A model generated the notes under the pieces. The model was given only the letters and a program-made list of their open reading frames with translations, ran no database searches and was not told the DNA's origin. 64,000 nt of DNA from Rostratula benghalensis (lineage: Eukaryota; Chordata; Aves; Charadriiformes; Rostratulidae): NCBI GenBank assembly GCA_013399305.1, contig VXAI01000089.1, forward strand, positions 1,786,213 to 1,850,212, given 5' to 3'. Shown piece by piece: positions 1-14,454 of the stretch (its first letter is position 1; each line of letters starts with the position of its first letter). A program made the position numbers and the translations under genes.

Positions 1-1919
1 AGGACCAGAAAAGAGCACAATGAACAGCAAGTTGACACCCCCCTGAGCACAGCCAATGACAGAATAAACATCTCCCTCTGTTCCACTAGCCACAAAACTG
101 TTCTCCACACACTGTAGGAAAAGGCCAAAAGCCAAACAACTATACAGCAGTGGAAGAGAGCTGCAGAGAACAAGGTCATCCCAAGTGCCCTAGGTCCTTG
201 AAACAGTGAGGAGTTTGTTCAGTAAACTTGGAGGTGAACAAGCCCTGCACTTGTTCCACCAGTCCCTGCCAATCTGATGCAAGAGGAAAGTTCCCATCTG
301 ATCCAACATCTGATAATTAGTTTAATGCTGATCACAAGAATTAAGACACACCAACAAGTACCAGAGAGTTTTAACAAGCACTGGCAGCACCTCTGGGAAG
401 GAAAGACAGGCAAAGTCTGAGGGGAAAGCAGAAACTTGCTCTAGGTTAGAGAACGAAGGAACACAACTTGTAGAGGAGGGGGGGAAGCTGCCTCCAAGGA
501 AGAAGGGTTAATGTGATACTTCAGAGTGAGGGGATGCAAGTAGCCTCACTCTTACAGGGCACAAAAGCCCGCAGAACAAGTAGCCAGCTCTATGTACCTT
601 TTACTATAATTACAGAAGCAGAGGCCTGTTCTGTTCTGCACTATGCAGATCACCATCTCGCATCCTGAACATGGATGCTATGCTTCCAAGTTACCTTGCA
701 ATTAAAGCAAGTGAGTATCGAAGCTTTGCTTGAATTTGCCCTGTAGTGACTTCTGTCTCTCTGCCTCCCCAGTCAAACAACAGTCAAATAAAAAAGCCTC
801 AAACTTCAAAAGAGTGAGATCCAGCCCTCCCCACTCCCTACCCCCCCCCCAAAAAAAAAAAGGAAAAAAAAAAAAAAGAGCCACAAAACCAAATTCCAAA
901 TTTAAATACAAATAAAAAGCTGTTCCACTCCAATACAAGGTTTCTGGGCTGTGAGGACTCTGACTGCTGTGGTTTTCCCCAGACAACAGGAGCCATAAAA
1001 CATGAAGACACAGTAGCAACGAGAGAGAAATGACACCAAAGGAAAAGAGTAACATTCTTAGGAACTCTCTGCCCTGATTGGAAGGTGAGAAAAATATCCT
1101 GTATCAAGATCAACAAGTCAGCCACAAACTACAGTATGGATTAAAAAAAACAGTAAGTCGGGGTAGTATGTCTGAGCATATGGAAAACTTGCCTCTCTTT
1201 TGAAAGGGGGTAAAGAGGGACATGTATGGTTGTAGGGCTGAGAGTGAATCACTGTAACAATTCTGCCTCCTTGGCATCAGCTGTTGGAAAGGCCCCTTGC
1301 TTCCCACTGCTCTCCTCTTGTTCTGGTGTGCACATTAAGCTGCCAAACCTAAACCTGCTGAAGACTCTCTGCACCCCTCAGGATTTCATCTGTCAGCCAG
1401 CATAGAAGACACACATCCTGGTTATGCACTTTGAAAATGTGTACAGAAATGGGAAAGGATTTACAGTTCTTAAACAACTGTCCCAGAAACAGGACTTACT
1501 CAAGCAGTTTTGTACCCAGCACAGCCCTGGCAAAGCAAGCAGATGTATTTATATTTCAGTTTCTAGATGAAGCTAAGTTCTTTTCCACTGGCAAAGGCTA
1601 AAGTTCACAAAAAGCTGGAACAGGGCACTGGGTGTTTCACTGAGCAGTTTTCAACTCATTTCCTGCTGCAAGTAATTAAATTTAATGAAAATGTTGACAT
1701 ACCATGTACTAGGGAACTAAAAAAAAAAATAATCCTCTAGTTCTGACCCTGCATGTGTTTTCTCATGCGTGCTGGTATTAATGATAGATCCTGTTTAGTT
1801 TGCACAACAGCGAAAAGCATGACTATTGATCTTCAAGGCCACACAAAAAAGCGTACCACTTTCTTGTCATGGTTTGGGCCAGTTTGGCCAATGAGAATGA
1901 CAGATGCTCCCCCCACTTA

Positions 1920-3290
1920 GAATCACAGAATCATGGAATGGGTACATTTGGAAGGGACCTTAAAGATCACTGAGCTCCATCCCCCCTGCCATGGGCAGGT
2001 ACACCTCCCACTAGACCAGGTTGCTCAAAGTCCCATCCAGCCTGGCCTTGAACACTTCCAGGGAAGGGGCATCCACAACTTCCAGTGTCTCACCACCCTG
2101 ACAGTAAAGAACCTCTTTCTAATACCTAATCTAAATCTCCTCTCTTTCTATTTAAAACTTTTACCCTTCATCCTATCATTATACACTCTGATAAAGAGTC
2201 CCTCCTCATATCTCCTGTAGACCACCTTCAGGTTCTGGAAGGAGAGGTCACCCTGGAGCCTTCTCCAGGCTGAATGACCCCAGCTCTCTCAGACTGTCTT
2301 CATAGGAGAGGTGCTCCAGACCCCTGATTGGTTTTGTGGCCCTCATCTGGACCCATTCCAACTGGTCTGTGTCCTTCCTGTGTTGAAGACACCAAAGCTG
2401 GACACAATACTCCAGGTGGGGTCTCACAAGAGCCGAATAGAGGGTAGAATCCGGTCCCACATCCTGGTGGCCACACTTCTCTTGATGCAGCCCAGGATGT
2501 GGTTGGCTTTCTGGGCTGCCAGCATGCATTGCCAGCTCATGTCAAGCTTCTCATCCAGAAGCACTCCAAGTCCAGGGCTGCTCTCCAGCCATTCTCTGCC
2601 CAATCTGTATTTGAGCCTGGGACTGCCATGTCCCAGCTGCAGGGTCCTGCACTTGGACTGGTTGAAATTAACGAGATTTGCACAGGCCCACCCCTCAAGC
2701 CTGTCCAGGTCCCTCTGGATGACATCCTTTTCCTCCCGTGTATCGACCGTACCACACAGCTTCATGTCACCATCAAACTTTTTGAGGGTGCAGTCTATCC
2801 CACTGTCCATGTCACTGACAAGATGTTAAACAGCACTGGTCCGGCCCCTGAAGAACACCACTCCTCACTGGCATCCATTAGGACATTGAGCCACTGAACA
2901 CAACACTTTGAGCCAGCCAGTTCCTGATGCACCGAGTGGTCTGTCCATCAAATCCATGCCTTTCCAATGTGAGACCAGCATGTCATGTGGGACAGTGTCG
3001 CGTACTTTGCGTAAGTTCAGGTAGATGTCTGTTGCTCTGCCTGTCTACCAATGCTGTGGCAATACTGTAAAAGGCCACCAAATTTGTCAGGCATGATATG
3101 CCCTTGGTGAAGCCATGTTGGCTGTCACCAATCACCTCCCCATTTTCCATCTGCCTTAGCCAAGATTCCAGGAGGATCTGCTCCATGATCTTGCCAGACA
3201 CCAAGGTGAGACTGACTGTAATTCTCCAGGTCTTCCTTTTTTCCCTTTTTGAAAATGGGGGTTGCTTCTCCATAGAGAGAGATGAAGCGA
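1920..3290 (-). mobile_element. 5'-truncated CR1 LINE (ORF2 3' half and 3' end)
   Basis: The element's 3' end is at 1920, where the plus strand reads AGAATCACAGAATCATGGAA, the complement of the CR1 (ATTCTRTG)n tail. In minus-strand sense it holds degraded reverse-transcriptase coding: a [14 protein letters not shown] block, [14 protein letters not shown], and near the end [11 protein letters not shown] and [15 protein letters not shown], spread over several frames by small indels. It is a dead copy inside ZNF462 intron 7, in the same orientation as the gene. The long ORFs on either strand here are remnants or shadows of it. Confidence 0.93.
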
Positions 3291-3295
3291 TTTAT

Positions 3296-3778
3296 GAATG
3301 TAGAAAAAAAGCCTCAACTAATGAAAATAATAATAAATTAGTGAGATAATAATAATTTAAAAAATAATTAAGTATATATAAAAGTGCAATAAGCACCCAG
3401 GATGATCCCATCACCAGCAGTCAGACTGGACTCAGCGATGGACGGGAACTGGATCCCATATCTTGAGTCAGGAATGCTGGGATCAGGCAGACAGACAGAG
3501 TCCTTCTCAGATGCCGGCCACTGAAGAAAGAGAGCTGGCCCTTTGATCCCTCAGCTGTTATACTGAGCATGGGGAGATGGGATGGAATATCTTGTTTGTC
3601 AGTTTTGGCTCACCTGTCATGTGTTCTCCTTCACACAGGTGCAACCCCCTCTATGCTCTTCCACTTCCAACCCCTTAATGCGGCAAATACCAAAGTTACC
3701 TGACCTTGCTTGTAATAGCAGTAAGCATAAGTAAGAGCCTCCTCTGCATAGCATTCCTTGGCATTAACTATACATACA
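3296..3778 (-). mobile_element. Diverged avian ERVL-like solo LTR
   Basis: On the minus strand the element appears to start TGTATGTATAGTTAATGCC at 3778. It contains blocks typical of bird ERVL-like LTRs: a segment like CAAAACTGACAAACAAGATA, then TCCATCCCATCTCC, then a GCTCAGTATAACAGCTGAGG core-promoter-like block, and an AT-rich TATATATACTTAATTATT stretch towards its end. It has no coding capacity. Its right border (minus-strand 3' end) against the CR1 copy is uncertain by some tens of bases. Assignment to this LTR class is from memory of avian repeats and not from a search. Confidence 0.65.
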
Positions 3779-6700
3779 GGTCTTTATAATTTCGAGAGCG
3801 AACAGTTTCTGCTCAATATTCTGTGAATTTCAGGCTTTGGTTTGTTAGAAGAGGCTTACCTAAAAACTTACAGTACTGAACAGAAAATTGTTTCTGTTGT
3901 ACCTCAAACCAGGACATTTCTACATTTCATCAAGTGGTTACCAAAAGGGAATGATTTTGTAGAACAGAAGCATGACCGAGAAGACATTAGAAGACACATT
4001 TAGAAGCCATATCCAGATCTGTCTAGTTTTAATATTGTGGTTTACTGTTTTGACAATTTAGTATTCTTAATCAGTAGAATTAAAAAAAACCATTATCTTG
4101 AATTACTGCACAGTCATGATACAAAGAAATTTATGAGGCTCCAAATCTGCCAGCCATTTGAATGAAGAGCAGTACTTTGCTCTATAAAGCAGTTAGGCCA
4201 AACAAGCTCTTTATTTTGTTATTTTCACATAATAAAGAGCTATTCGAAAAGTGCAGCAGTACTAGCCAGGGCAATTTAGGGCAAGTACTTTAGCTACTCC
4301 CAAGAAGCTTTTGCTAAGGGTGAAGTCCTAACACAAAACCATTTATCAATCTATTGAGTCATTCTGCTTTATGGGCTTTATGACAATAGGTTGTAATCAT
4401 GGATTTCTCCAGTTTATAAGAGGAAGGCAGTCCACCACCTCCACAGCCCTTGAATACAAGCAAATATGCATAACAACACTGCTTATACAAAGCAGTGTCT
4501 GTTGCACTGTGCTTTCTCTTTAGTTGATGACCACTTTGCAGGTGACACTTGTTGCTGTTGTTCCTATTCCTGTTTTCTAGTGCTCAGTCATACAATCTTT
4601 GTGTCTCTGTCTTGCTTGCAACTCTTCCTTATTGAAATGGATGGTAGTCTTCTAGTGTTATACCTTGACAATGGGGATTGTGGGGTTCCACTGCCTTGCA
4701 TTCAAGTCAACAGGAGCTGACCCTTCACAGTGCAACACCGGAAACCTTTATTTGTGACACATACTGCCCCATAGGATGACAGTACTATCAATAAATCCCA
4801 ACAACCCTTCTGGGCACAGATTAACATGAATGAAAATTCTGATTCTCACAAAGACTGTAAAAGATTACAGAAGCAGATCTTGTTAGGAGAATCATCCTAC
4901 GATTTGTAATGGTTTAATTTAGACTGACTTTTTACTGCGTAAGTTCTCAACAGTGCTAAGCTACGTTTCAATATAAAGGGCAAATAAATAAGTAAATTCC
5001 AACAAACAAAAAAGCTAACCACCTAAATGCAAATAAATAGTCAAACACCACCATTTCTTTCTTACAGAGGAATAATAGCTGGAAAGTATTGGGAGAGCAA
5101 CAGAACATTTTAGCACAACTGCAATCTTATTATTTTAAGAAGAGTTGGATACTACACACCTTTCAGTGCCTTTATGTTGTGCAAAAAAGAGAAAAAATGC
5201 ATTGGTGATGAACATGTGCTGGTTTTGGTAGCTATTTGTAAGAAAAACACTCCGAAAACAAAACATTATCACCACCACACCCAAAAAACCCCTGAGTTCT
5301 TTACCTCTAGGTAAGGAAACAATTAAACAGGTTCCTTACAAATCAAAACACCACCCAACACAGACAGATGTAGGATACAAAAAGCAGCACCTTCCAATGC
5401 TGTCTCTGTAAAAAAAATCTTTCTTCTCTGACTCACTGATAGACACAATCACCTTCTTACACTACTGGCCTGAGAGATGCATAAAAGCACTCAAGCAGCA
5501 ATGTAGTTGCCAGGGGTGGGCCTACCTAAAGCATTCAGTATCTACTCCCCTTTAAATTAACTTCCACAACAGTATATCAAGCATCCAAAAAACTCCAGGA
5601 TATACAGTTGAATTCTTCAGATAAGCTTGCTGCTAACCACACTGAATTAAAAGAGATGAGTCACACAAATTTAAATATATTAACATCTTTTAATGAATGA
5701 ATTAATCTTAAAGAATAAAAGACATGTTCTAATAATTTCTGCAGGGAAAAAAAGCATCAACGGAAGTTCCACTGGGCTGTTGTCCCAGAACAGTTCTATT
5801 CAGACATGCACTCTATTACAAATCGGCACCCTTCTCCATTTTTAAACAGCTCAACAATTGAAAAGGTGAGTACTGTTAGCTCCTCAGATCTCCCCAAGTC
5901 ATTATGCTCTATTTCCTATTCCAACAATAATATTAATCCATGGTCAAGAACAGACTCCCTCTGTAAACATTTCAATTACACTGGTTTGGTGCATGCCTAC
6001 TAACCTAGAACACAAGTTCATAACAATGTGAAGCAATCTTTTGTCTGCTGTTCACCCCAGCTCTAATTCAATTTTGCATCAACAGTGAATTAACTTAATC
6101 ACAGCCCGCACTGCAGATTTTTATATACACACTAGCATGGGCAAAATCCAACTACACTACAACACGTGAGGCCCACTTAAGATTGGCTCCAGCTGGACAC
6201 AGGCCTACATTTCCTGTTATTGGGACCTACAGATCACCCACAGCTTGCAGGTCTAGGTCAAAGAGACATTGATTTATTCCCTTCTCAAAACAAAAAAAAA
6301 AAAGATGCTGTAAGAGCAGCCATCATTAGGAAGGTGGCTGCAGATCAAGTTAATGTAGCATTACTTAAAACAGGTTATGCCTTCCTCAAGCAATGCTGAA
6401 AATGTTAACATGATTATTTTAACACCTGTACTCGTCTGACTAGCTCCCCAGTGGGTGGCTTCTATTATTGTCTAAGTGACTTAACCATTAACCCTGTTTA
6501 AAGATGATCAAGCTAATTGGGCAAATTCTGCCTTAGTTTCAGCTTGCAAGACAGTTTTAGGTAACAAAGCCAACCTCATGAAATGTTGTTGTTAACAGTC
6601 ACCATTTTTAGGAAGAGTTCCTAAAGGCTATAAAATTATCTTATACAGAGATCTGCACTGAATTTTAACTTCACTGATCATGACTCAAGAAATGACTTGC

Positions 6701-7795
6701 TGAACAGTTAAAATCTTATTTATATCTCCCTTTTTCTTCAATAAAGTATTCCAATACTGATTACTTTTTACTTTCACTCATTCCACACTTTTTTTTTTCC
6801 CCGGTGAGAAATGAAAGAAGAAAAGATGGGAAACCAAAAATAGTCAAGATGACTTCTGAATATCTTTAGGTCCCATCCTTAGTTTAATAGTAACCCAAGC
6901 AAAACAGGAACAACCAAAAAACACCTCTCAAACTTCTGGAAAAAAGTTGGTTTTTTTCCCTCTTCTACTATCCCCTCCATTCATCCCAGTTTTTTGAACA
7001 CCTGTAGGACTGAACTTTTTCTTTATAATCACATACATTCTCCTCCCAAGTCAATGCAACTCATCCAGGAATGAAGACTTTTTTTTTCCCCCCACAGACC
7101 AGCTCTTAATTGGCAGGAAGTGTCAACCAAAACATGCCTAACAAGCCTTAGCACTTGCAGTTACACCAAATACCACCTATACTGCAAGTCCACATTTTCT
7201 CTGTTAACAGTATCCCTTCCTCTGCTGCTCTCCAAATATCTTCTGCATGCTCTTACAGCACAAGAGGATTAACGGATCTCAATGAAAGCACAGAAGAGAA
7301 AACAGTCCTCAGATTCTCCTGCCTGCAGATGCAGCTTAACACCTGAAGATACATTTGGTGTCCTCTGTAGCAAGGACAAGAAGAGAATTACTTTTACTAT
7401 CATTACATGTTCATGTTTTAAGCTTAATCATGTGGTTTCACAGAAGATAAAAGGGGTGTTTCAGGAACACAGATGGAATTAGATGATCCCTTTCCCACTT
7501 GCTATCAATAGAAGTTCTGCCATTGAAAGTTTTCTAGAATTTAAGTCTGTTAAGAAGTAAAGTCAGCATTGACATTTTCCAGAGGGAACTGGTGACAGGG
7601 CAAAGTAATGTAGCATGAATTGATGACGATCAGGTCACTTCCTACAACACCACATTCACTCTTGGTTTTGATGTAGCTTGTTTTTCTCTTAATGATCAAC
7701 TGAAGCTGCTTTTTGGGCAAGCTGCCTGCTGTAATATTTTTTGTAATAGAAATATTAAGTGGCACCTTAAACAATTAAATTGAGGCACCTCTTAC

Positions 7796-7987
7796 CATTA
7801 GAGTCCTCCACTTCTTCAGCAGGAGTGTCGTTCTTGGAGGTGTGGCGGCCGAGCGAGGCTGCGAGGCTGAGAACACGGGGTCTTGGTAGTGTCAGTGCTT
7901 TCCCATGCACTTTCAAGGAGTGCTCTTTCAGCTGGCTGATTGTCATGGTGGAAAATGAGCAGGACGAACATTTGTAGGCATGTTCAC
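7796..7987 (-). CDS. ZNF462: ZNF462 exon 7: one zinc finger and linker
   Basis: This 192-bp exon (phase 1 in, phase 1 out) starts after TTCGCTCACCCAG and ends at CTAATG|GTAAGA. It encodes the C2H2 finger EHAYKCSSCSFSTMTISQLK and following residues, then a Ser/Arg-rich linker and TPAEEVEDSN, all matching human ZNF462. The linker (RVLSLAASLGRHTSKND) has diverged from human more than the finger. Being a multiple of three with matching phases, it could be skipped without a frameshift. The open frame continues upstream and downstream of the splice sites, but those parts are intronic. Confidence 0.95.
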
Positions 7988-10900
7988 CTGGGTGAGCGAA
8001 ATACAGGCAAGTCATCAGCTCACAAAAGAAACAAAATGGGGCCCTCATACTTCTTTTACTGAACTCAGGAGTAAAGTTCCCATGGACTCTTCAGCGAATA
8101 ACTGAACCTAAAGAGAAAAAGTTATGCACGCCTCTTTATTGGGGAAGTCGGGATTCTGCAGGTACGGACACCTGCTCTGGACCAACTATCACTTTCTGAC
8201 AATTGCAGATCCTTGTAAAGTGACTGATGCCAAAAAAAACCAGAGACAGAACTCTTAGCATGCCTGCGTTGCATGGTATGAGAAGAAAACAGACCCGGGG
8301 ATGAAAATGGAGTCACTTAACAATAGCACTTCTGAATTTCTGTGGGAGCATCACAACTAGAGAGCGTGATGCTGTTTCTGCATGCAGCACATCCAGCATA
8401 ATTTTAATGAAGAAAGAAGGCCACTACAAAATGCTAACAATGGTCACTCCAAAATTTAAGAAAGAAAAAGAAAAAAGAAAAAAAAAAGGCAGGGGAACCA
8501 TTTTCAATTGGGGAAGGTTGCATTTTCCTTATGAAAAATCTGCCATTAGGCTGGAGTAATCTTCATAAAACTGCTAATGAAGTCAAGGTTGGTTTACTAA
8601 AAGAAGTGAACATGGCAATACCAAGAACAGTGCGCATCTGTCAGGCTATGTGAAAGTGTGTTATGAAAAAGCACTAAAAGAAGTGAAAGAACAGAAGTAA
8701 TGCACAGTAGTGAATTTAATTTTGAATACATTCCAAGCCATAGAGACAGCAAATAAGGGGAAACAAATCCTGAGACAAGATTTGTTTTGAATTAAGCATG
8801 GAGGCAATTGGAACACAAAGTGCAACTGTCCCAACACAAACAATGTGATATTATACAGGTGCCAAGTTATTGTTTTGGAAGTACCACTTCCATGTACAAG
8901 AGTAACACTGGCCACATATGAGTTGTACACAAAGTGCCAAAACTGATACAGGAGTGAAATATTCATGAATAGTAACAGAAGAAAAAGAGTTCTGGTAATG
9001 GACGAAGCAGAACATGTTTTCCATCTCTCAACAAATTTAGCAAAAAAGGTTCTCAAATGGTGTTGTTGCCAGCACCAGAAATAAAAGAACCAAAGGAGAA
9101 TGTGAAAACACACATATTAGACTGCCAGAGTCAGCACACCTGAAAAGATTTAGTAACCATCCTAATTAAAAATAACTCCCTTCTATCTCTTCCAGAAAAA
9201 CTATAATAACCACGGGGACAATCCACAAACTTCTTTTGGTGCCTCGGGAAAAGAACAGATCACTTAGAATGCAATAGTCCCTCATGTTTTTTCAAATGGC
9301 ATTCCTCACCTGTACATCAGTTACATATTACTTTTTTACAAATACAATTAAAACATTTTTTGTATAGACCATCTAAGTTGCTCAGTGGAACAGGATAACG
9401 TAAGGCCAAAAGAAACTCGAAGGTATAAGATACCAGTGAGATACAGATAAAGACCTTCATGATTTGTCAGTATAAGAGATTCCTGGATGACAGCAGACAC
9501 CAACTGTTAACTTAAAAGCACCACAAGACATTAAAGCAAAAAGAGGATGAATACACATTAAGCAGTCTAGACACAAATAACAAATATACCCATTATTCAG
9601 TCATAATGGTTCAGGTGAACATCAACATGAAAGGATGTGTTTGACTGCATAGGAAAGGCTGCAGTTTGGCTTAAAAGCCTTCTGCATTTTTCTCACTGCT
9701 AGTTTTGCATATCATAAAATTATTACATTAATACACGTAGAAATAATTAAATCTAAAAATGTATATGGTGGATCTTACCACCCAATATGTACTCAAAGCA
9801 TTATGTTCCAGATGAAACAGAAGCTGACAAGGGACCGTTCTCTGTCTTACCATCACCCACTTGTGCATGCAACTAGAAAACTCTAATTAAGGCCTTGTGA
9901 AAATACAAGAAAAAAACCCCCAAAACAGAACAGGTGAAAAACTTCAGACAAAAGCAACAGACAGCCCATTTAGAGATACTGTTCTGCTCCATGCCAAAAG
10001 AGATGGCACATACTGGATGAAGAACAAATGACTGGTACAAGCTGTTAGGCAGGAACACATTTTATGGTCCACTGAATTTTGACCTATCCCCAGAAAATGT
10101 GGGAGAGAAGCAGACCGAGTAAATGACTTCAGAGTTCATGAATTTACTCGATCTTAAAGATCTCCAGGACACTTCAGAAAAAATCAGGGGGATTGAAGTT
10201 TCCACTTCTAGCTAAACTGATAAGAAGATGATAGACAAGAGACAAAAAAAAAAAAAAAAAAAAAAGGTAGCAGAAGTTCAGAGAACCACTTTATACTGAA
10301 AAACTAGGAAGTCTGAGGAAAAGTCTTCATAACACATTTATTCAGTAGTATTACTTCCGAAGGATTAATTCAAAACACAACAAAGCAAAGCTCTGACTGA
10401 AAAACATCCAAGTGTTTTTTCTGCAATGTGAGTATTTGTTTGGTAGAAATGGACTGAGGCAGAAACATATCGTAAGCCTTTGGAAACCGTATTACACAAA
10501 TGCAAGCACTATCTACGCAACCATGAAATTGTGTATTCGTATGATGCAAACATGTTCCTTCAAGGATTGTCCACTAATCAAGTTCAAGAGCATGAATTCA
10601 TAATAAATAAATCAAGGACACTCATGAGGAGAAGCACGACGTAAATTTTAGTTGCATGATAACTTTGGTTCTAAAAATCTTAGGTTCAAACAAAGTAACA
10701 CAAATACAACTTATGTACAATAACATAAAGAAAGCATTTTATGGTTGGTGAAGATGAAGAACCATGTCACCTCTGTACAGAATATGGGACTCTGTAAACT
10801 GGAACTGCCACATACAGCTGGATTTCCTAGAAGGGACAAGTCCCACACCATGGTCCCATACAACAGGAGGTTGGCAAAAGTTAAGCTAATCCACAATACC

Positions 10901-12126
10901 CATCCAAGTATAGAAAAGGTGCTGGCACAAGCTCTGTGAAATCTGAAATCAATACAGGAAATGAAGTAGAAATGATCATCAAACCCTCCTACGTTTCTGT
11001 AGATGAAAAGTGCCTTTCAATCAATGGCGACAATTATCTTTCTCTCCCTTCTCCCCCCTAAATCAGCACACAGCTATAAATTCCTTCTGCCTCTTCTCCC
11101 CATTTCCCCATCTTCCTCCTCCACCCTGAGTATATGGCATAGTGTTAACAAGCAATAACAAAAAGAACTTTTAGACCTTTTGTCATCTGTTCCAGGAGTT
11201 TCTACTTGCTGGGCTAGTTTGAAGTTTTTTAGGTTGGTCAATATTCTATTATTTGCAACAGGGTGTGTGTTTGGACTGCATTTTGAGGGTTTAGTTTTTG
11301 TCCTTTTAACCATGGAGATGCCACTGTAGCCAATAGAGCCAGTGGGTTTTGACTCTAATTTTCTGATAACCTTTCAATGCATTACGTGTGACAGTGGCAA
11401 AAGTCTAGAGACAACAAATAAAAATGAGGAAATTAAGAATCTCACACTTTTTAGTAACCAAAGGTGCAACACTTGAGGTGACATACCCTGTATGACACAT
11501 TACCTTCCCAATTCCTGTTCATCAGAAGCATGTCCGTTTGCTTGCTTGTCTGTTTGCATGTCCGTTTGCAACACAGAGATTTGCAAGACAAATTTCCATG
11601 TATAATAATAGAACTGTGCCATTCTCAGTCTGCTACACACAGACCTGACTCCCAAAACTTTCAGTGTTTGGTTTTAACATGAAAATCAGCGTAAGACTCT
11701 ACCAAAACCAAGGTGCAATCCACAATCCTTTTGCCAGAGTTACCTAACGCACAAACATGAACGCTAACAGCAGAGCAAAGCTCACCACCAATCCATTAAG
11801 ACACTGATGGTATAAGTAGACTGGTTAAATTCTCTTGGATACAAGCAGAAATAGGAAGAAAAAAAAATCATTCATATAAAATAAAACAGAAGGAAGAAAT
11901 TCTTGAAATATTCACCATTGTTGTAAATTCTTATCCTTCCAGAAACATTACCCAAATTGTCACTGATTCCAAGAGACGCATAGGCTGGCCAATCCTGACC
12001 TGACTTTGAAAATCTTACCCAAATTTGGTGACAAAACTTGTGATTCAAACCAGCATCTCTGGTCAGCAACAAGAATACTTGGGCCATTTCAGCTGCTGCA
12101 TTTCAAAACCGAGAGGAAAAACTCAC
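7988..12126 (-). other. ZNF462 intron 6
   Basis: A 4.1-kb intron between exons 6 and 7 with consensus GT and AG ends. The 150-codon minus-strand open stretch at 8661-9113 is Phe/Leu/Cys-rich, has no recognisable domain and looks like chance. A small imperfect tandem repeat of GCATGTCCGTTTGC occurs near 11528-11568. Confidence 0.85.
10241..10265 (+). repeat. Poly(A) homopolymer
   Basis: A run of more than 20 A in intron 6. No retroposed body or target-site duplication is obvious next to it. Confidence 0.9.
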
Positions 12127-12245
12127 CAGCATGAGCCTTGAGTATATGGGTTTTCAGGCGGCTATTATAAGAGGACTTGAATGGGCATAGTTTGCAACGG
12201 AACGGCTTGTGGTGTCCATGATGGGTCTGCATGTGACGATCCAGA
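12127..12245 (-). CDS. ZNF462: ZNF462 exon 6: end of one finger plus a complete finger
   Basis: This 119-bp exon starts after CTATTTTCAAG and ends at GCTG|GTGAGT. Its first base completes an Asn codon split with exon 5. It supplies the His-x3-His half of the finger begun in exon 5 (LDRHMQTHHGHHKPF), then a complete C2H2 finger (RCKLCPFKSSYNSRLKTH). The joined sequence is nearly identical to human. A C2H2 finger split by an intron between its cysteine and histidine pairs is seen directly here, so exons 5 and 6 depend on each other for a folded finger. Confidence 0.95.
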
Positions 12246-14454
12246 CTTGAAAATAGAAAGAACAGGGAAACATAAAAGAGTAAATCATTTCAACTATTAC
12301 TTCAAATACAGAGCAAAACACTTAACAGCAATAATAAATTAAATAAGGGGCAGACTAGGACAAACTATCCTTTCTCATACTCTCTCATAAAGTTCAATAG
12401 GTCTGCTTACAGAATAAAGTAGAATCTAATCTGAGAAAAAGGGGCAGAGCTGACACCAATTCTGTTATGCAGAAAGCAAGCCAATTAAATAAACTTATAG
12501 GACAGTCTTAGTATAAATTAAATTATACCTGACCCAGGTTTAAAGGACCAGTTGAAGCAACAAGAAAGAGACAAGAACAGTAAATTTTTTTCTTCCGGCA
12601 AACTTTTTTTTTTTTTTGTGAAAATATCACCCTTTTGTCCTGTTGATGGGAGTGGGTGGGGACTAAAAAAAAACCCACTGTTTTTTATCAGCTTTTCTGA
12701 GGAAAACTTCTTTTGGTTATAGCAGCAAAAGCAGATTACAGGTCCAGCTCTGGGGAAGGTGCCAATAGGCTATAGTTGATGAGTTTCAGGAATAAAAGAC
12801 AGCAGAGTTTCAGAAGTAACAGTGTAGGAGGAGATTCTGCATGAAGCTCCACCAGAGAAGAAGGCGTAGCAGCAACCAGCCTCTACTTTCCTCAAGGAAA
12901 CTAGAAGTTACAGACAGCCTGATAGGGGGTGATCAGAACCTGCTCTCTTTCCACAATTCTCATAACAGCTCAGTAAAATTTGGAAGGGAAAAAAAGGATG
13001 TTTTCCACGTTTTCTAACAGAAGTTCAAATTCATTCTGAATGAGTCCTGGAAACTGCAGTTCCTACTCTATGGCTAACAACTATGAATACACAGTGTCCA
13101 AGTGGCAGGCAGGTAGTTTCAGCTCAGGTTGTAAATATTTCCAGTACAACCTCTACTTCAGATACTTTCATGCTTTGTGATCTAGTCGTAGTTTGAGTTA
13201 CCTTATGCATGTTGACAGAACACCACCAGGGCAGATACAGCACACTGGAGGAGTGGCGATTTGCCAAAACTACTCCCCACCTGCCATGTTAATTCTACAC
13301 ATATTTCAGGACTGTTTCCTTCTACTATTTGTAAATCTTCCTGTTCTTTTTTTACTATCAACATGTAGATCAAGTGGCAGTTGTTCCAGCCCTCTCACAC
13401 AAGACTGTCACAGGATCTTTAGTCCCACACTGTCAAGAGTTTGAGCCAGAAAATCCCTGTTTACAAAAGCTAACACTGAAGTCTGTGTATTCAAAGATCT
13501 GACAACAGAAAAAAAAACAAAAAACTTATGTCTCCTCTCAGGGCCACTTCATACAAGTACAATGTAATAGAAATCCAGGATGGAGTTTGTGGCAAGATAA
13601 AATGTACAGCTTTTTCAGAGAAATCGGAAAAAAGTCTCCTTAATGAGCAAGACATTGAACACTTGCAGTGAATTGTTCACAGAAAATACTTGTTTTAAAT
13701 AGATGACAGGGAATGAGCTTACTTAACAATTAAAGCAAACTGCCGAACATGTACATACTACATATTAAGCTACTACCTTAAGGTATTCTACACAGTAATA
13801 ATTAAAACTATCTTCACAAGCACATTCTTGGAGAGCAAAATAATTCTGAAGGCAGATTTTTTAAGTTTTGGACAAATTTCAGAGTGGTTTGTTTAAACAT
13901 CTGGTTTGCTTTCTTGCACAGATTTTATCTCTGAAAGAGTAATAGCATTAGGAAAAAAACCACAACCAAACAAAAAAAGACCCCACCAAAACATATAAAG
14001 CAGACAACTTCACCAACAGTGACACCTAGAACCAAGTTAGGTGATACCTGTAGTATTCTTCCCTGCCATCCACCACTTTCTCACTTAACTGTCCTTCTAC
14101 TTGTGGGACATGACTTTGTTCACTCTCCATGCAGGAAACAGAATGACTAGAGAACAAACTCTGCTCAAGTCTGATTTTGGAAGCAAACCAGTTTACCATG
14201 CAAACAGCACGCTGTATAAGCTATGTGGGCTAGGGGTGTCCCCAACTGTCAGCCTTACCAAAGCAGAGCAGGATATTCCCATTAGTACCCAGTCCTTTTC
14301 CCAATCTCTTTTTACAGTTGGCTGCTCAATCCTAAAGCACACCAAACCGTGGCATCAGCTTGCAACAACGTGATGCTATCAAAACTCTATCTTTTTAACA
14401 TAAGGAGTTTAAAAATGCTTTCTATCATGTGTTCTCTCCCACGTGCACTTGATG

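Larger units (their letters stand above)
1..7795 (-). other. ZNF462 intron 7 (partial)
   Basis: The intron starts at the exon 7 donor and continues past the left edge. Apart from the CR1 copy and LTR listed separately, I see AT-rich, non-coding sequence with short homopolymers (for example around 840-880). I searched the minus strand for the next ZNF462 exon and found nothing that matches it. Confidence 0.85.

Noticed and set aside
2311..2897. 172- and 132-codon plus-strand ORFs
   Set aside because: They are antisense to the CR1 element at 1920-3290 and result from its coding sequence.
1..7795. Possible exon 8 of ZNF462 in the left 7.8 kb
   Set aside because: No minus-strand open frame here resembles the expected continuation (a finger-rich segment after EEVEDSN).
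8661..9113. 150-codon minus-strand ORF in intron 6
   Set aside because: Phe/Leu/Cys/Trp-rich with no domain or homology that I recognise; fits chance in AT-rich intron.
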